Program-made: the position numbers and the translations under genes
Source: Rhodococcus rhodnii
GTDB lineage: Bacteria > Actinomycetota > Actinomycetes > Mycobacteriales > Pseudonocardiaceae
NCBI GenBank assembly: GCA_000720375.1
Contig: JOAA01000005.1
Location: 1 to 64,000 of the forward strand
Length of the DNA: 64,000 nucleotides
Reading direction: 5' to 3'
In this document: positions 24,590 through 31,999 of the stretch, piece by piece
Layout of the letters: the number at the start of each line of letters is the position of its first letter
Numbering within the stretch: position 1 is the first letter of the stretch
The notes under the pieces: model-generated
What the model saw: the letters and a program-made list of their open reading frames with translations, nothing else
Databases searched by the model: none
What the model was told of the DNA's origin: nothing

Positions 24590-25654
24590 ACGCAGCTCGC
24601 GGTACCAACGCTCGACCGGGAGTTCGCGTGTGTAGCCCATCCCGCCGTGGATCTGCAGCACTCGGTCGACGATCTCGTTCGCTTTGACACCACCGTAAAG
24701 CTTGGCCATCGACTGTGCCTGGCGGGAGTCCATCTGCTGGTCGACCTGCCAGGCCGCGTGCAGCACGAGCCAGCGCAGCGCCTCGATCTCCACCGCCGAG
24801 TCCGCGATCATCCACTGGATCGCCTGGCGTTCGGCGATCGGCAGGCCGAAGGTCTCACGCGTGCGGGCGTAGTCGATGCCCATCTCAAGTAGACGCTCGC
24901 ATGCCCCGATCGCCCTGGCGGGCAACAGGTATCGGCCCTGGCCGATCCAGCGCATGGCCAGTTCGAAGCCACGCCCCTCCTCGCCGAGGATGTTGCGGTG
25001 CGGAACGCGCACGTTGTCGAACGTCAGCGCGGCGGGACCCCATTCGCCCATGGTCGCGATGGGCTGCGACTTCCAGCCCATCTCACGGTCGACGAGGAAG
25101 CACGTGACCGCGCCGTTTTCCTTGTCCGTCACGGCGAAGACCATGGTGAAGTCGGCTTCGTTGCCGCCGGTGATGAACGTCTTCTCGCCGTTGATGACCC
25201 AGTCGTCGCCGTCCCTGCGTGCCGTGGCGCGGATCGCGCGAGCGTCGGAACCCGCACCCGGCTCCGTGATCGCGAAGCAGGACTTGCGCTCGCCTTCGAT
25301 CGTCGGCTTGAGGTACGTCTCCTTCTGTTCATCGTTGCCGTAGAACAGAATGTTGTCCGCCGAGCCGCCGAACCGGAACGGCACGAACGAGCGGCCGAGC
25401 TCCGACTCCAGCAGCGCCGCCATGACCGCGCCGAGGTTCATGCCGCCGTACTCCTCGGGCGTGAGCACGCCCCAGAAGCCGGATTCCTTGGCCTTCAGCT
25501 GGAGTTCACGCATCTCCGACGGCTCGATGCCGGGCTGGCCGGAGCGTTCGCGGCGCAGCACCTCGGGTTCGAGCGGCATGATCTCCTTGCGCACGAACGT
25601 CCGCACCCAGTCGCGGACCTCACGCTGCTCTTCGGTGAGGGAGAAGTCGACCAT
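24491..25654 (-). CDS. Acyl-CoA dehydrogenase
   Basis: 387-residue flavoprotein that oxidises an acyl-CoA to the enoyl-CoA. Motifs: ITEPGAGSDARAIRATARR, INGEKTFITGG, a C-terminal IHGGMGYTRELPVERWYRE, and YEGTDEIQRRTIARNLLKG with the catalytic Glu in the SCAD/MCAD position. The N-terminus FSLTEEQREVRDWVRTFV is typical, and a Shine-Dalgarno AGGAGTAATC precedes ATG 25654. It is co-transcribed with the upstream SDR gene (8-bp gap). Chain-length specificity is not evident. Confidence 0.9.
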   Translation of the reverse strand: MVDFSLTEEQREVRDWVRTFVRKEIMPLEPEVLRRERSGQPGIEPSEMRELQLKAKESGFWGVLTPEEYGGMNLGAVMAALLESELGRSFVPFRFGGSADNILFYGNDEQKETYLKPTIEGERKSCFAITEPGAGSDARAIRATARRDGDDWVINGEKTFITGGNEADFTMVFAVTDKENGAVTCFLVDREMGWKSQPIATMGEWGPAALTFDNVRVPHRNILGEEGRGFELAMRWIGQGRYLLPARAIGACERLLEMGIDYARTRETFGLPIAERQAIQWMIADSAVEIEALRWLVLHAAWQVDQQMDSRQAQSMAKLYGGVKANEIVDRVLQIHGGMGYTRELPVERWYRELRLLRIYEGTDEIQRRTIARNLLKGHASVSGVLG

Positions 25655-25662
25655 GATTACTC

Positions 25663-26424
25663 CTAGAGCCGACGTCCGCCGTCGACGTAGATGGTTTGGC
25701 CGGTGATGAACGATGACTCGTCGCTGACGAGGAACGCGATGGTCGCGGCGACGTCGGTGGGCTGACCGACTCGGCGCACCGGGGTGACGTCGGCGTACTT
25801 CGCTGCCAGCTCATCCGGGGTGGTGCCGAGGCGTTCGGCCAACGTGCCGGTCATCTCCGTGACGATGAAGCCGGGCGCGACCGCGTTGACGTTGATACCG
25901 AACGGGCCGAGCTCGATCGCGAGCGTGCGGGTGAAGCCCTGCAGGCCCATCTTGGCCGTCGAGTAGTTGGCCTGGCCACGGGTGCCGAGGGCGGACACGC
26001 TGGACAAGCTCACGATCTTGCCGTACTTCTTGGCGACCATGTGTTTCTGCGCCGCCTTGCTCGCCAGGAACGCACCCTTCAGGTGTACCCCGATGACCGT
26101 GTCCCAGTCCTGCTCGCTCAGCTTGAACAGCAGGTTGTCCCTGGTGACACCGGCGTTGTTGACCAGGATGTCCAGCGAGCCGAACTCCTCGACCGCCTGG
26201 TCGGCCGCCGCGGTGATCTGCTCGGCGTTGGTGACGTCCGCACCGATGGCGATGGCCCGGCCACCCGCGGCTTCGATCGCGTCGACGGTCGCTTTGCCCG
26301 ACGCCTCATCGAGATCGAGGACGACCACAGCGGCGCCGTCCGCCGCGAGCCGCCCGGCGACCGCCGCGCCGATGCCCCGCGCCGCCCCGGTGACCAGGGC
26401 CACGCGTCCGTCCAGTGCCGCCAT
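25663..26424 (-). CDS. SDR family oxidoreductase (FabG-like)
   Basis: Classical short-chain dehydrogenase, 253 residues. The cofactor motif [16 protein letters not shown] is at the N-terminus, then NNAG (VNNAGVTRD), the catalytic serines SLSSVSALG, and YSTAKMG with the Tyr-x3-Lys pair. It resembles 3-oxoacyl-ACP/CoA reductases (FabG) and beta-hydroxyacyl-CoA dehydrogenases; with the downstream acyl-CoA dehydrogenase a fatty-acyl-CoA role is likely. ATG 26424 is preceded by GGAGG; a 24-codon longer frame exists but would run through the operator and TetR promoter. Confidence 0.9.
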   Translation of the reverse strand: MAALDGRVALVTGAARGIGAAVAGRLAADGAAVVVLDLDEASGKATVDAIEAAGGRAIAIGADVTNAEQITAAADQAVEEFGSLDILVNNAGVTRDNLLFKLSEQDWDTVIGVHLKGAFLASKAAQKHMVAKKYGKIVSLSSVSALGTRGQANYSTAKMGLQGFTRTLAIELGPFGINVNAVAPGFIVTEMTGTLAERLGTTPDELAAKYADVTPVRRVGQPTDVAATIAFLVSDESSFITGQTIYVDGGRRL

Positions 26425-26444
26425 CGTGAAGCCTCCAGAAAACC

Positions 26445-26463
26445 ATACAGCGTTAGGTATAGT
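26445..26463. promoter_or_regulatory. Operator/promoter between SDR and TetR genes
   Basis: ATAC-N8-GTAT inverted arms (26445-26460) overlap a TATAGT -10 element (26458-26463) that points at the TetR gene. The site lies between two divergent genes, so autoregulation by the TetR protein is likely. Confidence 0.5.
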
Positions 26464-26489
26464 GGGAGCATAACTCCGAAAGGACACCA

Positions 26490-27134
26490 ATGCCACGGCC
26501 GAGCACGCCGATCCTGAGCCGGGATCGCATCCGGGCCGCCGCGCTGGAGATCATCGACCGCGACGGCCTGCCGGGGCTGTCCATGCGCAGGCTGGCGAGT
26601 GAACTCGGAGTCCAAGCACCCTCGCTGTACAGCCATTTCCCGACGAAGGACGCCCTGCTCGACGACGTCTGCGACGAGATGATGTCGACCGTCGACGTGA
26701 GCGACTTCTCGAAGTCCGACTGGCAGACCGGCATCCGCACGTGGGCAAGGTCATACCGGGCGGCGTTGGCAGCGCACCCGAACATCGTCCCGTTCCTCGC
26801 CGGCGGCCCCGCCCGCCGCGACTCGGCGCTACGCGTCGCCGACGCCGTGCATGGTGGGCTTGTCCGCGCGGGCTGGCCACCGAAACTGGCGACCATGATC
26901 GGCGCGTCCACCAAGTACTTGGTCCTCGGTGCGGCGATCGGCTCGTTCTCCCGCGGCTTCGAGGACGACGCCCGCGTCTACAACGACCGCTACCCCAACC
27001 TCAGCCAGGCACACCGCTTGGCCGAGCACGCCGACGAGATCGACCAGGGCTCGTTCGAACTCGCCCTCGACTCCTTCCTCCAGGGCCTTTGCCTACAGTA
27101 CAAGTCCATTGCGGGCACCGATGGACCCGGCTGA
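26490..27134 (+). CDS. TetR/AcrR family transcriptional regulator
   Basis: 214-residue TetR-type repressor. The HTH is at ~12-55: [32 protein letters not shown], then [16 protein letters not shown]. The C-terminal domain is of the TetR_C type with a long helix ([15 protein letters not shown]). It diverges from the SDR/acyl-CoA dehydrogenase operon, its probable target. The last 14 bp overlap the methyltransferase gene downstream. Confidence 0.9.
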   Translation: MPRPSTPILSRDRIRAAALEIIDRDGLPGLSMRRLASELGVQAPSLYSHFPTKDALLDDVCDEMMSTVDVSDFSKSDWQTGIRTWARSYRAALAAHPNIVPFLAGGPARRDSALRVADAVHGGLVRAGWPPKLATMIGASTKYLVLGAAIGSFSRGFEDDARVYNDRYPNLSQAHRLAEHADEIDQGSFELALDSFLQGLCLQYKSIAGTDGPG

Positions 27135-27876
27135 GTTCTACGACTCGCTCGCCGAGCAGTACCACAAGATCTTCGCGGGCGACTGGTGGCGGATCGCCGA
27201 ACGGCAAGGCCAAGTGATCAGTGCGATCCTTGCCCAGCACGGCGTCGAACCGCCGAAGTCCGTTTTGGACTGCACGTGCGGGATCGGGACGCAGGCGCTT
27301 CCCTTGGCCCAACGTGGTTTTCGAGTCACTGGAACAGACCTGAGCGAACACGCCGTGCGGCGAGCGAGGCGTGAGGCCGACGAGCGTGGGATCGACATCC
27401 GGCTGCACGCCGCGGACGTCCGACGCGTCGCCGACGTGGTGAACGAGCAGTTCGACGCGGTGATCTCGTTCGACAACTCGTTGCCGCACCTGCTGACCGA
27501 CGATGATCTGACGCAAGCCCTGGTCTCGGCAAGGGAATGCTTGCGGCCTGACGGCATTTTCGCTGCCAGTATCAGGGATTACGACGCCCTTGTCCGGGAC
27601 CAGGTGCACGGCGTCATGCCCAGGATCCACGATGGCCGGATCTCCGGACAAGCGTGGACTTGGTCTGACGACTACCGAACCATCGAAATCACGGTGTTCG
27701 TGATCGAGGGCGAACGCGCCAACGTCCTGTCGACGACGTACCGCGCGCTGCGACGACAAGAGTTGACCGACGCGCTGCAGGCGGTGGGCTTCCAGGACAT
27801 CCGCTGGCTTGACCCGGAAACCAGCGGGTTCTACCAACCCGTTGTCACCGCCCATCGGACAACTGAATCCGCATAA
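27121..27876 (+). CDS. Class I SAM-dependent methyltransferase
   Basis: 251 residues. Motif I VLDCTCGIGTQALPLAQRGF and the acidic GTDLSE that binds the SAM ribose are clear, followed by AADVRRV (motif II) and FDAVISFDNSLPHLL. This glycine N-methyltransferase/UbiE-like fold gives no hint of the acceptor. ATG 27121 lies within the end of the TetR gene (14-bp overlap), so it is translated from the same transcript. Upstream frame extension into the TetR gene is rejected because methyltransferase homology begins at [18 protein letters not shown]. Confidence 0.87.
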   Translation: MDPAEFYDSLAEQYHKIFAGDWWRIAERQGQVISAILAQHGVEPPKSVLDCTCGIGTQALPLAQRGFRVTGTDLSEHAVRRARREADERGIDIRLHAADVRRVADVVNEQFDAVISFDNSLPHLLTDDDLTQALVSARECLRPDGIFAASIRDYDALVRDQVHGVMPRIHDGRISGQAWTWSDDYRTIEITVFVIEGERANVLSTTYRALRRQELTDALQAVGFQDIRWLDPETSGFYQPVVTAHRTTESA

Positions 27877-27915
27877 TTGCCGGTTCGGTCGCCGTCGGAG
27901 AAAATGCCCATTTTT

Positions 27916-27933
27916 GACCACTTATACGTGGTC
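27916..27933. promoter_or_regulatory. Short inverted repeat, possible operator
   Basis: GACCAC-TTATAC-GTGGTC is a perfect palindromic element in the AT-richer gap before the broken phosphoribosyltransferase-like gene. It partly overlaps a TTGACC -35-like hexamer. Confidence 0.35.
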
Positions 27934-28028
27934 TAAGTTACCGACATCGTCACTCGCTCGCGTGAAGATTGAGCCACGAAAGCGGGGACATTCCGATCGA
28001 CCAGAGGACGATCGTGGAGAATGAACCG

Positions 28029-28592
28029 ATGGACTCCATCGGCGTGCACGAGCAGGTGCTCGTCAACGCACGGGAGTGTCTTTTATTCGCCGTACGGCGC
28101 AATATGGCGGTCCAGTTGGCGACCAAGTTCCGAATCCCGGAGTCCATCCTCGCGATTGTGAATACGTGGCCTTCGGACGGCCCGAAACCGGTGATTTTCA
28201 CAACCATAACCGTACACGTCGGTGGCAGGCGCGGATTCGCGGAAGGCATCGATCCCCAGTGGACTGAGTGAGCTGGACGCGATCTGCTTCCGCAACCTCA
28301 AAGAGCGGCCGCTGTACGGCAAGATGCTCGAAGGAGTCGGCGGGAGCCCCAAGCGGGCCGCGATCGTCGACGACATCTCCTCCGACGGCGAACTGCTCGT
28401 CACATGCGTGAAAGTGTTACGGGAGCACGGTTACGACGTCAGGATGGCATTCGTGCTGATCGACCGGATCGAAGGCGACTCGATCGAGGCGCTGGCCCGT
28501 GTCGCCGTCAGCCTGGTCCCGCTGGTCAGGTACGGCGACGGCGAGCTGGCGAGCATCGCGGAGCGGGACGCCGCGCCACCTGGCACGGCGTC
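28029..28592 (+). pseudogene. Frameshifted and truncated phosphoribosyltransferase-like gene
   Basis: Two frames join into one sensible protein. From ATG 28029 (or TTG 27969) a frame runs to a stop at 28269. The next frame continues LDAICFRNLKERPLYGKMLEG and then the PRTase-type loop AAIVDDISSDGELLVTCVKVL with VLIDRIEGDS. The switch coincides with a tandem TGAG duplication (28265-28268, 28269-28272); removing one copy fuses the frames as WTELDAICF. The 3' end has no stop and runs into the opposing cupin gene near 28590, so the end is also lost. Family assignment is by the PRPP-loop pattern only. Confidence 0.6.
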
Positions 28593-28599
28593 CCCCTTG

Positions 28600-28989
28600 T
28601 CACGACGCGGGGTGCCACTCCTTGAGCCGGTCTGCCTCGGCGGATTTCTCAGTCGCGGCAAGCCAATGCGGGTAGGTCACGTAGACCAGCTCCGACTCCT
28701 CCTCAGCCGAGTACACCAGTTCCGTTCCCTGCCGCAGGTAGATCACCTCGCCGACACCAGCGGTCACGGGCCCGTCCGGGCCTTCGACGGTGAACCGGCC
28801 CTTGGTGATGATCAGGGCTTCGTCGTAGGTCATCTTCCACGGGTTGCGCTCGCCTTTGCCGTATCGGGCGAAGCCGACGCTCATGGCCGCGCCGCTGCTC
28901 CCGTCGACCACGTCGGCGAGATGGATCTGCTGGTCAAGGCGCTGGAACCACGCTGTGGCCGAGTCGCTCGTGAACTTCTGAACGTCCAT
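28600..28989 (-). CDS. Cupin-domain protein (EutQ-like)
   Basis: 129-residue single cupin, resembling EutQ-type ethanolamine utilisation cupins. The beta-barrel core is visible as MTYDEALIITKGRFTVEGPDGPVTAGVGEVIYLRQG. The metal-binding histidines of canonical cupins are mostly missing in this stretch. ATG 28989 is chosen because a run of G residues (GGGGG) precedes it and the family begins about there; a longer frame would overlap the operators and the divergent TetR gene. Controlled, by inference, by that TetR protein through the double operator upstream. Confidence 0.8.
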   Translation of the reverse strand: MDVQKFTSDSATAWFQRLDQQIHLADVVDGSSGAAMSVGFARYGKGERNPWKMTYDEALIITKGRFTVEGPDGPVTAGVGEVIYLRQGTELVYSAEEESELVYVTYPHWLAATEKSAEADRLKEWHPAS

Positions 28990-29003
28990 CCCCCGGATCC
29001 CTT

Positions 29004-29049
29004 CTAAGTGGAATTTCTTCCACTTAGTTAACTGGAATCTTTTCCACTT
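29004..29049. promoter_or_regulatory. Two tandem palindromic operators (TetR target)
   Basis: The first site has perfect 10-bp arms around TTTC, CTAAGTGGAA at 29004-29013 and TTCCACTTAG at 29018-29027. The second is AACTGGAA-TCTT-TTCCACTT at 29030-29049 with one mismatch. Centres are about 24 bp apart, allowing two dimers on one helix face. They lie between the divergent cupin and TetR genes. Confidence 0.8.
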
Positions 29050-29071
29050 GTCTAGTGGGTAGGCTTCGCTC

Positions 29072-29644
29072 GTGCTTCCGATCGCCGGGTCCGCGCCTGC
29101 CGAGCGAGCCGACGCGGCTCGTAACCGGCAGAAGATCCTGCGCGCCGCGGCGAAACTCGTCGCCACGCGCGGGGTCGAGAGCTTGGCGCTGGACGAAGTC
29201 GCCGCGGCAGCCGGAGTTGGCGTCGGCACGGTCTATCGCCGGTATCCGGACCGTGGCGCGCTGGCGCAAGCGTTGCTGGATGAGCAGGAACGCGAATTCC
29301 AAACAGCCTTCATGAGCGGACCACCGCCGCTCGGCCCCGGCGCACCTGCTGGCGAACGGATCCGTGCGTTCGTGCACGCGTTCGTGGATCGCTTGGAAAC
29401 AGAGGGAAAGCTGCTGATGGTGGCGGAAACCGAGACGCCGATGGCGAGGTTCGCCACCGGCGCTTATCGGCTACACCACAGCCACCTGGCCATGCTCATC
29501 GCCGAAGCCCACCCGGACATCGACGCGGCTTTCCGCGCGGACGCCCTGATGGCCCCGTTGGCTGCGGCGCAGTACGTCTACCAGCGCGAGAACGGGATGA
29601 GCGTCGAACAGATCAAGGCAGGCTTCGATCAGCTGCTCAGCTGA
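29072..29644 (+). CDS. TetR/AcrR family transcriptional regulator
   Basis: 190-residue TetR repressor with the HTH in RNRQKILRAAAKLVATRGVESLALDEVAAAAGV and GTVYRRYPDRGALAQALL. The C-terminal part has the KLLMVAETETPM and YVYQRENGM segments seen in TetR_C_SACE-like regulators. The GTG start is at 29072. The double palindrome directly upstream is the predicted binding site for control of itself and the cupin gene. The 3' end overlaps the CoA-ester lyase gene by 16 bp. Confidence 0.9.
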   Translation: MLPIAGSAPAERADAARNRQKILRAAAKLVATRGVESLALDEVAAAAGVGVGTVYRRYPDRGALAQALLDEQEREFQTAFMSGPPPLGPGAPAGERIRAFVHAFVDRLETEGKLLMVAETETPMARFATGAYRLHHSHLAMLIAEAHPDIDAAFRADALMAPLAAAQYVYQRENGMSVEQIKAGFDQLLS

Positions 29645-30468
29645 TCGGCGATCGCCAGGATCCGGCGGGCGTTGTCCACGTGCATGTTCTCGACCATCCG
29701 ACCGTCCACAGTGACCACACCGCGGCCTGCCGCCTCGAACGCCTCGACGATCCGGAGGGAGTAGTCGATCTCTTCCTGGGTCGGCGAGAAGACCCGGTTG
29801 CAGGGTTCGATCTGTCCAGGGTGGATCAACGTCTTGCCGTCGAACCCGAACTGCTTGCCCTGCAAGCACTCCGCCTCGAAGCCTTCGAGGTCCTTCACGT
29901 CGTTGTAGACGCCGTCGAGGATCTCCTTGCCCGCCGCACGGGCCGCCAGCAGGCAGAGCGACAGTCCAGTTAGGAGCGGCGCACGGCCGGGGACGTGATC
30001 GGCGCGGAGTTCCTTCGCCAGGTCGTTGGTGCCCATCACCAGTACTGACAAGCGATCGCTCGCGCTGGCGATGTCGTGGGCGTGCAGCATCGCGATCGGG
30101 GTCTCGACCATCGCCCAGATCGTGGTTTTGTCCGGCGCGCCACCACTTTCCAGCGCACGCTCGATCGCGTGCACCTCGGCGGCCGAGTTGACCTTCGGGA
30201 CCACGACCGCGTCCGGTCCGGCTTCGGCCGCCGCGCGCAGGTCGTCGGCGTGCCATTGGGTGCCGAAACCGTTGACGCGGATGGTGATCTCGCGCTTTCC
30301 GTACTCGCCGGAAGCAGCGGCCTCGCAGACTCGTTTACGCGCCTCCACCTTGGCATCCGGGTGGACGGCGTCCTCAAGGTCGAGGATCACCGCATCCGCG
30401 GGAAGAGTCTTGGCTTTCTCCAGCGCGCGTTCGTTCGCGCCGGGCATGTAGAGCACAGATCGACGCAT
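29629..30468 (-). CDS. HpcH/HpaI aldolase family CoA-ester lyase (CitE-like)
   Basis: 279-residue TIM-barrel lyase of the CitE/malyl-CoA lyase group, which cleaves or condenses hydroxyacyl-CoA esters, with Mg2+. Typical signatures are RRSVLYMPGANERALEKA, VILDLEDAVHPDAK (metal-binding region), VVPKVNSAAEV, AMVETPIAM and FDGKTLIHPGQI. The stand-alone CitE homologues in actinomycetes include citramalyl-CoA and malyl-CoA lyases or thioesterases; the substrate is not decided here. It follows a second lyase gene with a three-base gap, so the two are an operon. Confidence 0.87.
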   Translation of the reverse strand: MRRSVLYMPGANERALEKAKTLPADAVILDLEDAVHPDAKVEARKRVCEAAASGEYGKREITIRVNGFGTQWHADDLRAAAEAGPDAVVVPKVNSAAEVHAIERALESGGAPDKTTIWAMVETPIAMLHAHDIASASDRLSVLVMGTNDLAKELRADHVPGRAPLLTGLSLCLLAARAAGKEILDGVYNDVKDLEGFEAECLQGKQFGFDGKTLIHPGQIEPCNRVFSPTQEEIDYSLRIVEAFEAAGRGVVTVDGRMVENMHVDNARRILAIADQLSS

Positions 30469-30471
30469 GGC

Positions 30472-31566
30472 TCAGTCCTTCTCAGTGCTAATGCTCGCCC
30501 CTGCAAGCAGGTCTTCGGAAACGGCATAAGCCTCGGCAAGCTCGGGGTCGCGGGCGGCGAGCTGATCCGCGAGCTCAGCGACCACGCGACACTGCTTCAC
30601 CGTAGCGTCATCCTGCATCTTGCCGTCGATCATGACCGTTCCAGTGCCGTCGCCCATCTCCCTGATCACGCGGCGTGCCCACGCCACGTCCTCCGGTGAC
30701 GGCGAGAAGACCTTCTTGGCGATCTTGATCTGCGCCGGGTGCAGGCTCCACGCACCCACGCAGCCCAGGAGGAACGCGTTGCGGAACTGGTCCTCGCAGC
30801 CGACCGTGTCCCGGATGTCCCCGAACGGCCCGTAGTACGGCAGGATCCCGTTCGCCGCGCACGCATCGACCATTCGCGCGACGGTGTAGTGCCAGAGATC
30901 CTGCTGGAAGGTCTGCCTGCCCGCGGTGATGTCCTCACCGACCGGGTCCGTCCGCACGAGGTAGCCGGGGTGCCCGCCGCCGACGCGGGTCGTCTTCATC
31001 CGCCTGCTGGCCGCCAGATCCGCCGGGCCGAGCGAAATGCCCTGCATACGCGGGGAAGCACCGGCGATTTCCTCCACATTGGCCACACCGGTCGCGGTCT
31101 CCAGGATGGCGTGCACCAGGATCGGCCGCTCCAGCCCGGCCTTGGCCTCCAGCTGGGCCAGCAGCCGGTCGACGTAGTGGATGTCCTGCGCGCCCTCGAC
31201 CTTCGGCACGATGACGACGTCCAGCTTGTGCCCGATCGCGGGGACCAGCGTCAGCAGGTCGTCCAGCGCCCACGGCGAGTCCAGGCTGTTCATCCGGGTC
31301 CACAGCTGCGCGTCGCCGAAGTCGGTGTTCTTGCCGATCTCGACCAGGCCCTCGCGGGCGACCTCCTTGCGGTCGGCCGGGATCGCGTCCTCGAGGTTGC
31401 CGACCAGCACGTCGACCTGCGTGACCAGGTCAGGGACCTTCGCGGCCATCTTGGGGTTGCCCGGGTCGAAGAAGTGCAGCGCACGCGAAGGGCGGAACGG
31501 GATCTCCCGCACCGGCTGCGGCGCACCGAGCGCCAACGGCCGGAAGAAGTCCTTCGGCGAACGCAT
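30472..31566 (-). CDS. HpcH/HpaI aldolase family CoA-ester lyase
   Basis: 364-residue lyase of the malyl-CoA/citrate lyase beta superfamily, larger than its downstream partner. Key segments: [29 protein letters not shown] (metal site), [40 protein letters not shown] and [15 protein letters not shown]. The pair could act on malyl-CoA or methylmalyl-type esters, linking propionyl/acetyl-CoA and glyoxylate; this is inference. GGAGG is 5 bases from the second of two adjacent ATGs (31566), which I prefer to 31569. A long open frame further upstream crosses the structured leader of the divergent gene and is rejected. Confidence 0.87.
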   Translation of the reverse strand: MRSPKDFFRPLALGAPQPVREIPFRPSRALHFFDPGNPKMAAKVPDLVTQVDVLVGNLEDAIPADRKEVAREGLVEIGKNTDFGDAQLWTRMNSLDSPWALDDLLTLVPAIGHKLDVVIVPKVEGAQDIHYVDRLLAQLEAKAGLERPILVHAILETATGVANVEEIAGASPRMQGISLGPADLAASRRMKTTRVGGGHPGYLVRTDPVGEDITAGRQTFQQDLWHYTVARMVDACAANGILPYYGPFGDIRDTVGCEDQFRNAFLLGCVGAWSLHPAQIKIAKKVFSPSPEDVAWARRVIREMGDGTGTVMIDGKMQDDATVKQCRVVAELADQLAARDPELAEAYAVSEDLLAGASISTEKD

Positions 31567-31684
31567 CATGACCTCCAGTCGCTTGGGTTTACCGGAGGGT
31601 AACCCGGGGAGCGGGGTCTTGCCCGCGAGCCGCGTCACAGTAATTCGGTTGCCTCGGTTGAAGCGCTCTGCTGTCCTTGTGAGT

Positions 31685-31808
31685 AGGCGATTCGATGTGG
31701 TGCGGGGACCCCTGTGCCGCAAAGGCAGGGAAAAGCGGGCAGGACCTGCGGCCCTGCCCCGCCGACAAGCGTATTTGCGGCACCAGCCCACACAAAATCG
31801 AATCGCCT
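31685..31808 (+). promoter_or_regulatory. Highly structured 5' leader of the ribosomal protection gene
   Basis: Three nested perfect stems occur in 124 bp: AGGCGATTCGAT/ATCGAATCGCCT (31685-31696, 31797-31808), GTGCCGCAAA/TTTGCGGCAC (31714-31723, 31774-31783) and GGCAGGG/CCCTGCC (31724-31730, 31752-31758). A competing inner hairpin, GCGGGCAGG with CCTGCCCCGC, is also possible. The element lies upstream of a small ORF and the resistance gene and looks like an attenuator or other RNA switch. The whole stretch 31570-31888 holds no other gene I can support. Confidence 0.6.
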
Positions 31809-31888
31809 GGTCCACGCCTCGTTACGAGCGGCTTTCAAGCGGCCGTTCGCTGACCAAGGCAGCCGTCCTTCGACCAAGGAGAGCAGTA

Positions 31889-31999
31889 GTGCGACTCGCT
31901 GGCATGTCCACCCAGACAGGAATCCACCCCTCTCTCAAGGACATGAAGCTTGGCACGCACGCTCAACTTGGGGATCCTCGCGCACGTCGACGCCGGTAA
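31889..31999 (+). CDS. Upstream ORF (putative regulatory leader peptide)
   Basis: 36-codon ORF from GTG 31889 with a strong AAGGAGA Shine-Dalgarno, reading MRLAGMSTQTGIHPS and ending RARRRR. It overlaps the first 50 bp of the resistance gene in another frame, so translation of the two is linked by termination-reinitiation or competition. Short ORFs of this kind upstream of antibiotic resistance genes commonly sense ribosome stalling. The arginine-rich end is a plausible stall point. Function is inferred from layout only. Confidence 0.45.
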   Translation: MRLAGMSTQTGIHPSLKDMKLGTHAQLGDPRARRRR

